Origin: Methanosarcinales archaeon
GTDB lineage: Archaea; Halobacteriota; Syntropharchaeia; Alkanophagales; Methanospirareceae
DNA length: 8,636 nt
Assembly (NCBI GenBank): GCA_025464345.1
Contig: JAODGP010000083.1
Coordinates: 1 to 8,636 of the forward strand
Direction: 5' to 3'
Shown one piece after another: positions 1 to 6,932 of the stretch. The position numbers and the translations under genes were made by a program. Position 1 is the stretch's first letter; each line of letters opens with the position of its first letter. The notes below the pieces were generated by a model, which saw nothing but the letters and a program-made list of their open reading frames with translations, was not told the DNA's origin and ran no database searches.

Positions 1-35
1 CATTACCACTTCTCCCCGTCTCCCTTTTTACACAT
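1..35 (-). other. Leader mini-ORF and probable start codon of a leftward gene leaving the window
   Basis: On the minus strand an ATG occupies positions 3-1, the last codon visible, and would open a gene reading off the left edge. A purine-rich GGGGAG (17-12) sits 8 nt upstream, a good ribosome binding site distance. The leader also contains a 10-codon mini-ORF, MCKKGDGEKW, from 35 to 3, whose TAA stop overlaps the ATG as TAATG, the arrangement expected for translational coupling. A BRE/TATA-like promoter lies just upstream (69-85). Only the start codon can be seen, so nothing can be said about the product. The mini-ORF may be chance. Confidence 0.3.
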
Positions 36-68
36 AAGGGATCGCCATAAATTACAAATTTCAACCCC

Positions 69-85
69 ATTTATAAATTTTTCGA
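69..85 (-). promoter_or_regulatory. Archaeal BRE plus TATA-box promoter, leftward
   Basis: Read on the minus strand this is TCGAAAAATTTATAAAT: a purine-rich BRE-like CGAAAAA directly followed by a TTTATAAAT TATA box. The TATA part ATTTATAAAT (69-78) is itself a 10-bp palindrome, but the BRE sits only on the side that gives leftward transcription. A start about 27 nt downstream falls near position 46, ahead of the leader and start codon at 3-1. This is a close match to the textbook archaeal promoter. No experimental start is known. Confidence 0.5.
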
Positions 86-155
86 TTTTTTTCATAATAA
101 TTAGACTGCCCTGCCTAACGCATTTGAGCGAGGCTGAGGCTGCCCTAAGTTCAGC

Positions 156-1394
156 TTATACCACCTCTGCCAGCTCGTTTATTATCTCCGCAGCTATCAT
201 GCTCTTCATACCCTTTATGCGCTTCACACGCTCGTCATCTCGCCTTATCACGAACACTTCATTCTCTTCATCACCCATGCCTCCCCCTGCAAGATCGTTT
301 GCCACCACCATTACGAGCTCATACTTCGCCAGCTTCTGCCTCGCACGTTCTATCAGTTCCTCCTCGGTAACATTCACCTCCGCCTTGAATCCTACGATAG
401 CCAGCTCAGGGAACTCCCGCCTCACCTCCGCTATCAGCTTCGGCGTGGGTACCAGCGTAAGGCTGACCCTGCCACCTGAGGGTATCTTACCGTCACGCAG
501 TTCAGGAATGGTGAAGTCAGCTATTGCAGCTGCTGATATCAGCACGTCGTATGCATTTCCCGCTGCCCTGGCGCTATTCAGCTCGTTCATGCACGCATCC
601 ACCATCTCCTTCGCAGTTTCAACCTTTATCTCCCTTATCGCTCTCAATTTATCTCCAGGCTTACTGTGCACAAGCGTGACATCTGCGCCCTGCCGGTATG
701 CCGCCTTCGCAAGTTCTATGCCCGTGCGTCCGGAACTGCGGTTTGTCAGTACCCTTATGGAGTCTATCGGCTCTACCGTCGGTCCGCCAGTTATCAGCAC
801 GCGTTTGCCCGCGAGTTTATTCTCCGATAACTTACGCTCGATCTCAAGAATGATCTCTTCAGTGGATGCGATCTTAGCCAGCCCCTCCTCCAGCTTCGGC
901 TCGAGCACTGTCACTCCCAGCTGCTTCAACTTCTTTATGTTCTCCTTCAGTACAGGACTGCGGTATATCGTCTCATGCATTGCGGGCACCACGATGATGG
1001 GTATCCCGGAGCCGAAAGCGGTCGTTGCGAATGCAGTTACCGTGGTATCAGATACGCCAGTTGCGATCTTGCTGAGTGTATTAGCCGTGCAAGGCGCGAT
1101 AACATACAGGTCTGCATAGCCCTCCATACCCAGGAACTCCACATGCTCTATCTTGCCCATCAATTTCGTTATCACTTCGTGCCCGGTGGCATAATGCAAC
1201 GTATAAGGATGAATGATCTCCATTGCCGCATTACTCATCACGCCATACACATCGGCACCGTACCTTATCAACTCACGTGCGAGCTCAACGACACGAACAG
1301 CTGCGATAGAGCCTGTGACACCGAGTACTATCTTCCTGCCCAGTAACGACCGACTCTTTGTACCCTGAATACGCAGTGTGGGATGCTCTGGCAT
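156..1394 (-). CDS. coaBC: Bifunctional phosphopantothenoylcysteine decarboxylase / phosphopantothenate-cysteine ligase (CoaBC)
   Basis: This cytosolic enzyme carries out two successive steps of coenzyme A synthesis. The CoaB half joins 4'-phosphopantothenate to cysteine, and the FMN-dependent CoaC half decarboxylates the product to 4'-phosphopantetheine. The N-terminal flavoprotein domain (about 18-190) shows VTGSIAA, the expected catalytic His84 in KIEHVEF, the flavin-binding APCTANT (100-106) and PAMHETIY (137-144). The C-terminal ligase domain (about 195-412) shows ITGGPTVEPIDSIRVLTNRS, continuing with SGRTG, then ADFT, the Lys of DGKIPSG and VANDL. At 412 aa it is full length. The substrate-clamp region reads EPKLEEGLAKIAS and lacks the Cys of the bacterial clamp, as I recall for archaeal forms. 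The N-terminus HPTLRIQGTKS resembles archaeal homologues, which supports the ATG at 1394 although no ribosome binding site precedes it. The gene starts 6 nt after tRNA-Ala and is probably co-transcribed with it. Confidence 0.95.
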   Translation of the reverse strand: MPEHPTLRIQGTKSRSLLGRKIVLGVTGSIAAVRVVELARELIRYGADVYGVMSNAAMEIIHPYTLHYATGHEVITKLMGKIEHVEFLGMEGYADLYVIAPCTANTLSKIATGVSDTTVTAFATTAFGSGIPIIVVPAMHETIYRSPVLKENIKKLKQLGVTVLEPKLEEGLAKIASTEEIILEIERKLSENKLAGKRVLITGGPTVEPIDSIRVLTNRSSGRTGIELAKAAYRQGADVTLVHSKPGDKLRAIREIKVETAKEMVDACMNELNSARAAGNAYDVLISAAAIADFTIPELRDGKIPSGGRVSLTLVPTPKLIAEVRREFPELAIVGFKAEVNVTEEELIERARQKLAKYELVMVVANDLAGGGMGDEENEVFVIRRDDERVKRIKGMKSMIAAEIINELAEVV

Positions 1395-1400
1395 CTGGCA

Positions 1401-1473
1401 TGGACCGGTCGGGATTTGAACCCGAGGCCTCTCGCACGCCAGGCGAGTGATCTTCCAGCTGATCTACCGGCCC
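1401..1473 (-). tRNA. tRNA-Ala (anticodon GGC)
   Basis: The minus strand folds into a complete 73-nt cloverleaf. The acceptor GGGCCGG pairs with CCGGTCC and contains the G3-U70 wobble that is the main identity element of alanine tRNA. The D stem is GATC/GATC, the anticodon stem CTCGC/GCGAG with loop CTGGCGT (anticodon GGC at 1440-1438), the variable loop is 5 nt, and the T arm is TCGGG-TTCAAAT-CCCGA. The discriminator base is A (1401). CCA is not encoded and must be added after transcription. There is no intron. A TATA box lies 27 nt upstream. The mature 3' end lies only 6 nt from the coaBC start codon, so cleavage here would set the 5' end of the coaBC mRNA. Confidence 0.97.
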
Positions 1474-1495
1474 TGATAAATAAGCACATGTTAAT

Positions 1496-1505
1496 TATAT
1501 TTATA
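1496..1505 (-). promoter_or_regulatory. TATA box for tRNA-Ala (and probably coaBC)
   Basis: The minus strand reads TATAAATATA, centred about 27 nt upstream of the first base of the tRNA (1473), the spacing expected between a TATA box and an archaeal start site. It lies in the 58-nt gap after the radical SAM gene. The bases just upstream are not a convincing BRE. Since coaBC follows the tRNA with no room for another promoter, this box probably serves both. Confidence 0.6.
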
Positions 1506-1531
1506 GGTGCAGTGGTTTATTGCTTGCAATC

Positions 1532-2284
1532 TCACCGCTGGTCAACCACTTCCTCGCCCGTCTCCCGTGTGCGTATCCTCACCTCCTTCAGTCCAGCATG
1601 ATAAGCGACATGAGCGAGCTCTTTCAGCTCATCATAGCTGTATACACTTGATTCGTCCAGTCCAGCATGCGATGGCAGGCGTTCGATTCTGCCCTGCTGT
1701 ATGATGTAAGGGCAATCAGCAGCACCGATATCGTAAAGCTCCTTCGCTATCTCTTCCACTTCCACGGCGCCAACAAGACCTCTGAATACGGTCGTCACCA
1801 CTTCGAGTTCGGTATTTGTATGCAGACAGACCTCAAGAGTCTTACGTGCACGTTCACTGGCATCCCTCACTCCCGTCAGCCGTTCGTAAAGAACTCCGTT
1901 CAGTGGCGCCTTGATATCCAAGAATATCTTGTCAAGCCCGGCATGGAGCGATTCCACACGCTCAGGATAGTACCCGTTCGTCTGCACGCCGACCATAAGC
2001 CCGTGCTCATGTGCGTATTTCGCAATTGCATCAATCACCTGCGGCTGCATGAATGGCTCACCGCCCGATAGCACCACAGCATCAATGAAATCCTCGTCAG
2101 TACGTATCGCATCCTCTATCATATCCATATCCCTATAATCGTCATCTCCCAGCAGGTTGTAATTCTGACAGTAGATACAGCGTAACGGGCATCGCCTCAG
2201 GAATATCACCATCGCCGCTTTACCTCGCCAGTCTATGGTGGAGAAATGTATGATACCACCGAGATTCGTCTTCGGCTTTCCCAT
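1532..2284 (-). CDS. Radical SAM protein, anaerobic ribonucleotide reductase activating protein (NrdG2) type
   Basis: A radical SAM enzyme of the small NrdG2-like group, which uses a 4Fe-4S cluster and S-adenosylmethionine to make a radical, classically on the glycine of anaerobic ribonucleotide reductase. Numbering from the chosen start, the 250-aa protein has a G-x-x-x-F-S-T-I-D-W-R-G-K-A lead-in (10-23), the cluster motif C32-x3-C36-x2-C39 in RRCPLRCIYCQN, the SAM-contacting SGGEP (73-77), QTNG (101-104) and FLDIKAP (121-127), then an archaeal-type C-terminus KEVRIRTRETGEE. An ATG 54 nt upstream would overlap the peptidase gene and add 18 residues not seen in the family. The ATG at 2284, 2 nt after the peptidase stop, is therefore preferred, with GGAG 13 nt upstream. 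No ribonucleotide reductase is in the window, so the real target is unknown. The family call is firm, the substrate is not. Confidence 0.85.
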   Translation of the reverse strand: MGKPKTNLGGIIHFSTIDWRGKAAMVIFLRRCPLRCIYCQNYNLLGDDDYRDMDMIEDAIRTDEDFIDAVVLSGGEPFMQPQVIDAIAKYAHEHGLMVGVQTNGYYPERVESLHAGLDKIFLDIKAPLNGVLYERLTGVRDASERARKTLEVCLHTNTELEVVTTVFRGLVGAVEVEEIAKELYDIGAADCPYIIQQGRIERLPSHAGLDESSVYSYDELKELAHVAYHAGLKEVRIRTRETGEEVVDQR

Positions 2285-2286
2285 CT

Positions 2287-3336
2287 TTAGAAGTATTCTC
2301 CAATGTGCTCCAGCGCTCTCGCTAACAGTTCCGCACACCTATCAAGGTCTCTCAGGCTCAGTAGCTCCACCGGTGAATGGATATACCGTGTGGGAACGCC
2401 AATCACACCTGTGGGTATACCGCTCCTCGTGAGATGTATCGCAGTGGCATCGGTCGTGCCACCTTCAGAGACACTCAGCTGATACGGGATATCATATCTG
2501 GATGCGGTGCCTTTCAGCCATCGCAGCACGGGAGGTGGCGTTATTATACCACGCCCTGACGCATCTGTGACCGTAATCACCGGTCCTTTGTCCAGTTCCA
2601 CAGTTGTATCCTTCTTCTCTATGCCCGGATGCCCGCCCGCTATATCGGTATCAATAGCGAGTGCAACATCGGGATTGAGCTCAAATGCGGATGTCCGCGC
2701 ACCTTTCAATCCCACTTCCTCCTGTACCGTGCCAACCGCATATACCTCAAACTCCGTATTCACCCTGCGCAGCGCCTCTATCATCACAGCTACACCGGAG
2801 CGATTATCAAATGCCTTGCATACCACACGGTCATTCACAAGTGATACGAAATGAGCATCAATTGTGATGGGCGTACCGATAGCAATGCCCAGCTTTGTCA
2901 CATCCTCTTCGTTTCGTGCACCCACATCTATGAACATATCCTCGATCTTTATCGTCTTCTCACGCTCCTCCTTCTTCATCCTGTGCGGTGGTTTCGAGCC
3001 TATCACTCCAAATACTGGCTCACCTTCCTCTGGATGCACTACCACACGCTGATTGAGCAATGTCTGGTCAAACCATCCACCTATGGGCGCGAAACGTAAG
3101 AACCCCTCAGATTCTATGCACTTCACCATCAGTCCTATCTCGTCAATGTGCGCGGCTATCATAACAGAAGGACTCTTACCTCCCTTCTTCGCTATCAGGT
3201 TGCCCAGCCGGTCGGTTCTGATCTCATCCACATAGCCCTTCAATTCGTCCTCCACTATCGCCCTTATCGTACCCTCATAGCCCGAGATCCCGTGCGCTTC
3301 CGCCAATCTTGCTAATAAGTCCTTTATTCCGCTCAT
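2287..3336 (-). CDS. M42 family metallo-aminopeptidase (TET / deblocking aminopeptidase)
   Basis: A cytosolic di-metal aminopeptidase of the M42 family. Archaeal members form hollow dodecameric tetrahedra (TET) that trim short peptides released by the proteasome. All expected metal ligands and catalytic residues are visible: His63 in AAHIDEIG, bridging Asp177 in CKAFDNRSG, the catalytic and ligand pair Glu206-Glu207 in QEEVGLKGA, Asp229 in AIDTD and His320 in RYIHSPVE. The SEGGTTDA motif (290-297) is also present. At 349 aa the length is normal. The ATG at 3336 has a GAGGG ribosome binding site 6 nt upstream (3347-3343). It is the first gene of a minus-strand pair, with its TAA stop 2 nt before the radical SAM start. 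The peptide preference cannot be told from sequence. Older databases often label this family endoglucanase or cellulase, which is misleading. Confidence 0.94.
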   Translation of the reverse strand: MSGIKDLLARLAEAHGISGYEGTIRAIVEDELKGYVDEIRTDRLGNLIAKKGGKSPSVMIAAHIDEIGLMVKCIESEGFLRFAPIGGWFDQTLLNQRVVVHPEEGEPVFGVIGSKPPHRMKKEEREKTIKIEDMFIDVGARNEEDVTKLGIAIGTPITIDAHFVSLVNDRVVCKAFDNRSGVAVMIEALRRVNTEFEVYAVGTVQEEVGLKGARTSAFELNPDVALAIDTDIAGGHPGIEKKDTTVELDKGPVITVTDASGRGIITPPPVLRWLKGTASRYDIPYQLSVSEGGTTDATAIHLTRSGIPTGVIGVPTRYIHSPVELLSLRDLDRCAELLARALEHIGEYF

Positions 3337-3350
3337 CTCATACCCTCACA

Positions 3351-3360
3351 TATTTATAAG
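3351..3360 (+). promoter_or_regulatory. TATA-like box in the divergent region between peptidase and transporter genes
   Basis: TATTTATAAG lies in the 138-nt divergent gap 3337-3474. For the plus strand it predicts a start near 3382 and a leader of about 90 nt before the transporter. Read on the minus strand (CTTATAAATA) it is too close to the peptidase ATG, because its start would fall at or inside the coding region. That gene more likely uses the weaker AT-rich stretch at 3367-3377. The assignment is tentative. Confidence 0.4.
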
Positions 3361-3474
3361 ACGGATGTAAAATAAAGAAAGAGAGTATGCCGGATAGTGA
3401 AGCAGAAGCTAAGCCGCCGAATAGCATGGCTGTAACGATGCGATATAGCATAAAAGAGGGAGGTAGAGCACGGT

Positions 3475-4746
3475 ATGAGATCACGGGCTATGGACACAGG
3501 ACAGATGAGCATCCTCGACCGAGTCTCTACCTTCTTCCTCGAGTTCTCCGATGTGTTCCGGCAGGCGCCATTATCGCTCCTGTTCTGTACGTTTACGGGG
3601 CTACTCGCGGGCACTGAGCTGAGTTTTATGCGAGGTCTGCTACAGCTGTTACCCGAACTTATGATTCTCATACCCCCTGCTATTGATATGCGAGGCAATG
3701 TCTATAGCGCCCTCGTGTCACGATTGGGCACTTCCATGCATCTCGGTCTCTTCTCACGCAGCCTGAGAAGGGGCAGTGTATTATATCAAAATGCATATTC
3801 TTCTCTTTTACTCTCACTCTCGCTCTCCATCATCCTCGGTATCCTTGCCAGGGTGGCTGCATTATCCTTTGGCATGTCCACGATATCCGTTTTTGATTTC
3901 ATCTTCATCTCTGTTCTCGGCGGTATCATCTCTGGTGTGATCCTGCTTGGGATTTCTATCATCATAGCCATCATCGGCTATCGCAGAAACTGGGATCTGG
4001 ATAACATATCATCGCCGATAGTTACATCTGCCGGTGACCTGGTCACCATTCCCTCCCTGTTCATAGCCACCGTACTGCTATTACAGCTCGATTCGCCACA
4101 CCTGTTATCGCCTGTAAACGTTACATCGCTATTGCTTATCGTCATAACACTCCTCGGTCTTCTAAGAGTATTCAATTCAGGCGATGAGACCATAAAACGT
4201 ATAATAAAAGAGAGTATACCCATGCTCATTGTCTGTGGCATTCTCGGCATCATAGCCGGGTCTACGCTGGACACGCAACTGGACAGTCTGATTGCTATTC
4301 CTGCGATACTTGTTGTCATTCCTCCTTTCCTCGGTGCGAATAATGCCCTTGGCGGTATATTGAGTGCACGCCTATCCTCCATGCTCCATATCGGTACACT
4401 GGACCCTGAGCCATATCCGCCGAGAGTGGTCTTCATGAATTTCACGGTGATTTATATCTTTGCACTGGTCTTATTCTCACTGGTTGGTGTATCTGCGGGC
4501 ATTATCGCCGGTATGGGCCATGCATGGATGCCGAGATTGGTCTTCATCTCCCTGTTTGGCGGCATTCTCTGCACCACTTTCCTCAATTTCGCATCTTACT
4601 ACATCGCCATACTGGCTTTTAAATTCGGACTGAATCCTGATAATCATACCATACCGCTTATAACAAGCCTGACTGATGTGGTGGGTGTGATATGCCTGAT
4701 ATTCGCGATGCTCCTGGCTTGTTTCTCAGGTTGCGTGCTTTTATAG
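3475..4746 (+). CDS. Two-domain MgtE/SLC41-type divalent cation (Mg2+) transporter
   Basis: A polytopic membrane protein of 423 aa made of two tandem MgtE integral-membrane domains. This is the SLC41-like arrangement, in which one chain replaces the bacterial homodimer. The duplication is visible. PPAIDMRGNVYSALVSRLGT (67-86) matches PPFLGANNALGGILSARLSS (283-302), and DNISSPIVTSAGD (176-188) matches DNHTIPLITSLTD (389-401), each followed by a hydrophobic helix. Both halves keep acidic residues (Asp176, Asp188, Asp389, Asp401) of the expected pore and metal-binding signature. There is no cytosolic MgtE_N or CBS domain, so the usual magnesium-sensing gate is absent. The ATG at 3475 is chosen because a strong GGGAGGT (3458-3464) sits 10 nt upstream and the frame is closed just before it. 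It is the only complete plus-strand gene. Mg2+ is the likely substrate; other divalent cations are possible. Confidence 0.88.
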   Translation: MRSRAMDTGQMSILDRVSTFFLEFSDVFRQAPLSLLFCTFTGLLAGTELSFMRGLLQLLPELMILIPPAIDMRGNVYSALVSRLGTSMHLGLFSRSLRRGSVLYQNAYSSLLLSLSLSIILGILARVAALSFGMSTISVFDFIFISVLGGIISGVILLGISIIIAIIGYRRNWDLDNISSPIVTSAGDLVTIPSLFIATVLLLQLDSPHLLSPVNVTSLLLIVITLLGLLRVFNSGDETIKRIIKESIPMLIVCGILGIIAGSTLDTQLDSLIAIPAILVVIPPFLGANNALGGILSARLSSMLHIGTLDPEPYPPRVVFMNFTVIYIFALVLFSLVGVSAGIIAGMGHAWMPRLVFISLFGGILCTTFLNFASYYIAILAFKFGLNPDNHTIPLITSLTDVVGVICLIFAMLLACFSGCVLL

Positions 4747-4756
4747 GATATCGAGG

Positions 4757-4992
4757 ATGAGGATAGAAGAAGCGCTTGACTTCTTTTCCTCAAATAAGTT
4801 GTATATGGAGCTGATGGGCTTCGAGAAGGCGCCCACAAAAGGTGCGGTAACAAAGTTCCGGGAGCGAATGGGCGGGGATTTCAACCGCTTTTTTTGTGAT
4901 TTGATCGCCATATCACCGGATGCATGAACTTCGACGACCTGGAGAAGTATCAGGTGATACTATTGTGGCATATGCTCTGTGTGACAGTATGA
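4757..4992 (+). pseudogene. Probable remnant of a transposase N-terminal domain
   Basis: A 56-codon frame (4757-4927) starts 10 nt after the transporter stop. Its core, LMGFEKAPTKGAVTKFRERM followed by GGDFNRFFCDLI, resembles the N-terminal helical domain of IS4/IS5-type transposases, where a short Leu/Gly-x-x-x-x-P segment leads into F-R-x-R-x-G. A second short frame at 4924-4992, starting MNFDDLEKYQVILLWHM, overlaps the first stop as ATGA in the -1 frame and could be the shifted continuation. There is no catalytic DDE domain, no clear terminal inverted repeat and no good ribosome binding site, since GAGG touches the ATG. A seven-T run (4889-4895) lies inside. I read this as decayed mobile-element coding sequence. 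It could instead be an unrelated small protein. Confidence 0.4.
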
Positions 4993-5145
4993 TTGAGGAA
5001 TATTTTGTTATTTTTTATGATGAATTGGATGTTATTGATCCACACCACAACTCAGGAATCGGTTTTTATAGCTATATACTCGCTTTCTGCCCGTGCATTT
5101 TTAGCAGGGAGAGCACCTCCACCCTCTACACCAATATCAATGCGG
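4993..5145. other. Non-coding convergent gap between transporter flank and ABCE1
   Basis: No convincing gene is seen here. It is the convergent end of the plus-strand transporter region and the minus-strand ABCE1 operon. It holds a T-rich tract (5003-5016) and an imperfect inverted repeat at 5106-5125, in which AGGG and GAG pair with CTC and CCCT around a GTG loop on the minus strand, 20 nt past the ABCE1 stop. That hairpin is not followed by a U-run, so a terminator role is doubtful. Confidence 0.4.
5003..5016 (+). terminator. T-rich terminator candidate downstream of the transporter
   Basis: TTTTGTTATTTTTT on the plus strand lies about 260 nt past the transporter stop. Archaeal RNA polymerase typically stops at such T-rich tracts without a hairpin. 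An earlier seven-T run (4889-4895) is a second candidate. No hairpin precedes either one. Confidence 0.35.
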
Positions 5146-6897
5146 TCACGTATAATAATACCTGCCTTCCTGCTTCTGTTCACGGTCCTTTGCCGACCCT
5201 ATCTTGTTTATTCGCGGTCGGAGTGATATATCATCACGTCTGAATGTAACACCCAGCTCCTTAAGAAAGAAGTTCATACCGGTTTGCATATCGAAGCAGC
5301 CCTTCACCACGCCACGTGCACCGGGTTCGCCACCGAATACCATCAGCCGGTCACTCAACAGGTCTATCATATAGATGTCGTGGTCCACAATCAGCATAGA
5401 TACGCCTCTTCGTTCGGCATACCGCCTGATCGTCTTTATCAGCCGCACCTTCTGCTCCACGTCCAGATGCGCTGACGGCTCATCCAGTATGTAAAGAGAA
5501 GCTTCCTGACAGAGGCATGCAGCTACTGCCACAACCTGCAATTCACCTCCACTCAGGTCTTTCAGGCTCTTCATCCCCAGTTCCGTTATTCTCAGCGGTC
5601 TTAACACCTCTATCACATCCGATTCACTTATATCCAGCGACTGGAAGAGTTCACCCACCGTCTTATGCTCTGTCTTCACCTCTATATACTGTGGTTTGTA
5701 CGAGATCGTGATACCGAGGTCTACCCTGCCCTGCGTGGGTTCCAGCTCACCCGCAAGTACTTTAACGAAGGTACTCTTACCTATCGCATTCCTGCCAACA
5801 ACGCCAAGAACCTCACCATATTCTATATCTCCCGCTTTCGCTTCCAGTACGAACCCGTCATATCGCTTCTCAAAACTGCCATACTCGATGAATACACGCT
5901 TATCGGCAGATACACGTGGCGGATGCGCTGTGAACTCTATCGGCTTCTCCCTTATCCGCACGTTCTCCGCATGTAGAAATCCGTTAAGATACTCATTTAT
6001 ACCACGATTCGTGCTCTTCGGCATCGTCACAACACCGTATTCCGCAGGCTTACCATAGATTATATGGACATAATCCGCGAGCATATCGAGGATAGCGAGG
6101 TCGTGCTCCACCACTACCACTGCGCGGTCACTGAGGAACTCCTTTATCTGCTTCGCCACACGCACACGCTGATATATATCCAGAAAAGGCGTGATCTCAT
6201 CCAGGAAGTAGAAATCAGCATCACGCACCATGCATGCAACAATCGCAACCCTCTGCAGTTCTCCACCGCTCAGATCCCTTATATCGCTATCCATAGCACC
6301 GTTGAGCTCAAATGCGTCCACAAGCTCTGATACCAGACCTCGTTCGTCCGTGCTCGCCAGTAAGTTGTGTACTTCGCCCTTGAAATGGTCCGGAATGGCA
6401 TTCACCGACTGCGGCTTGTACGATACCTTTAACTCGCCACTGGCAAGCTGTGCGAAGTAACTCTGCAGTTCTGAACCCGCATAACGCTTGATTATATCAT
6501 CCCAGCTGGCTGTGCCGGCGCCGAGATTTGGAACAACCAGCCCTGCCAGTATCTTCACCGCAGTGCTCTTGCCCGTGCCGTTCTCACCCAGCAGCCCCAC
6601 AACTTTGCCTCGTTTCGGTATCGGCAAGCCATAAAGAACGAACCCGTTCTCACCATATCGGTGCGTCTCTCCACCTTTTAGCTCCTCCGGTAACCCTATT
6701 ATAGATATAGCACTGAAAGGGCACTTCTTTATGCATATACCGCAACCTTCACACAGTTCCTCCGAGATCACTGGCTTGCTATCATCACCAATCACTATCG
6801 TCTCTGCACCGGTACGCACCATCGGGCAGTACTTTATGCATTCGTATTCACATTTACGTGGCTGGCACCTGTCTCGCTTCAGTATCGCTATCCGCAT
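5146..6897 (-). CDS. rli1: ABCE1 / Rli1 ribosome recycling ATPase
   Basis: A soluble twin-ATPase that splits ribosomes into subunits after termination and acts in initiation. The N-terminal iron-sulfur domain has eight cysteines in two 4Fe-4S patterns, C11-x4-C16-x3-C20-x3-CP and C49-x2-C52-x2-C55-x3-CP. NBD1 has Walker A GENGTGKST (104-112), signature LSGGE (209-213), Walker B FLDE ending at Glu234, and switch His265. NBD2 has GRNAIGKST (368-376), LSGGE (448-452), YILDE ending at Glu473, and His506. The C-terminus FRRDDISLRPRINKIGSAKD, then REQKQEGRYYYT, is the typical hinge-II end. At 583 aa it is full length. Small departures from the common pattern are DEITPFLD rather than DEPSSYLD in NBD1, Ala371 in the second Walker A, and Val455 after LSGGELQ. 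It is the last gene of the minus-strand group, 35 nt after the corrinoid protein, with only a weak ribosome binding site (AGGA). Confidence 0.97.
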   Translation of the reverse strand: MRIAILKRDRCQPRKCEYECIKYCPMVRTGAETIVIGDDSKPVISEELCEGCGICIKKCPFSAISIIGLPEELKGGETHRYGENGFVLYGLPIPKRGKVVGLLGENGTGKSTAVKILAGLVVPNLGAGTASWDDIIKRYAGSELQSYFAQLASGELKVSYKPQSVNAIPDHFKGEVHNLLASTDERGLVSELVDAFELNGAMDSDIRDLSGGELQRVAIVACMVRDADFYFLDEITPFLDIYQRVRVAKQIKEFLSDRAVVVVEHDLAILDMLADYVHIIYGKPAEYGVVTMPKSTNRGINEYLNGFLHAENVRIREKPIEFTAHPPRVSADKRVFIEYGSFEKRYDGFVLEAKAGDIEYGEVLGVVGRNAIGKSTFVKVLAGELEPTQGRVDLGITISYKPQYIEVKTEHKTVGELFQSLDISESDVIEVLRPLRITELGMKSLKDLSGGELQVVAVAACLCQEASLYILDEPSAHLDVEQKVRLIKTIRRYAERRGVSMLIVDHDIYMIDLLSDRLMVFGGEPGARGVVKGCFDMQTGMNFFLKELGVTFRRDDISLRPRINKIGSAKDREQKQEGRYYYT

Positions 6898-6932
6898 TTC
6901 CTGGTCTTATCCTTTATTCCTGTTATCACACT

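Noticed and set aside
106..148. Imperfect direct repeats CTGCCCTGCCTAA (106-118) and CTGCCCTAA (140-148), plus tandem AGGCTG
   Set aside because: There are only two short unequal copies in an intergenic stretch after coaBC. There is no array, no flanking duplication and no match to a known element.
124..1119. Long plus-strand frame of 331 codons
   Set aside because: It lies opposite coaBC, is very rich in Ser and Ala, and shows no family motifs. The minus-strand frame has every CoaBC motif, so this is an antisense shadow.
2285..2338. 18-residue upstream extension of the radical SAM protein (MCGTVSESAG...)
   Set aside because: It would overlap the peptidase gene by 52 nt and adds residues absent from the family. 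The ATG at 2284 directly after the peptidase stop fits better.
4889..4895. Seven-T run as a programmed frameshift site in the transposase-like fragment
   Set aside because: Shifting either way after the run meets a stop within a few codons, so it cannot link the two short frames.
5052..5198. Open minus-strand frame across the ABCE1 stop, including RDRIDIGVEGGGALPAKNAR
   Set aside because: It has about 49 open codons with protein-like composition but no ATG. Its only GTG lies within ABCE1 coding sequence, without a ribosome binding site. ABCE1 itself ends with its normal C-terminus, so this is probably a chance frame.
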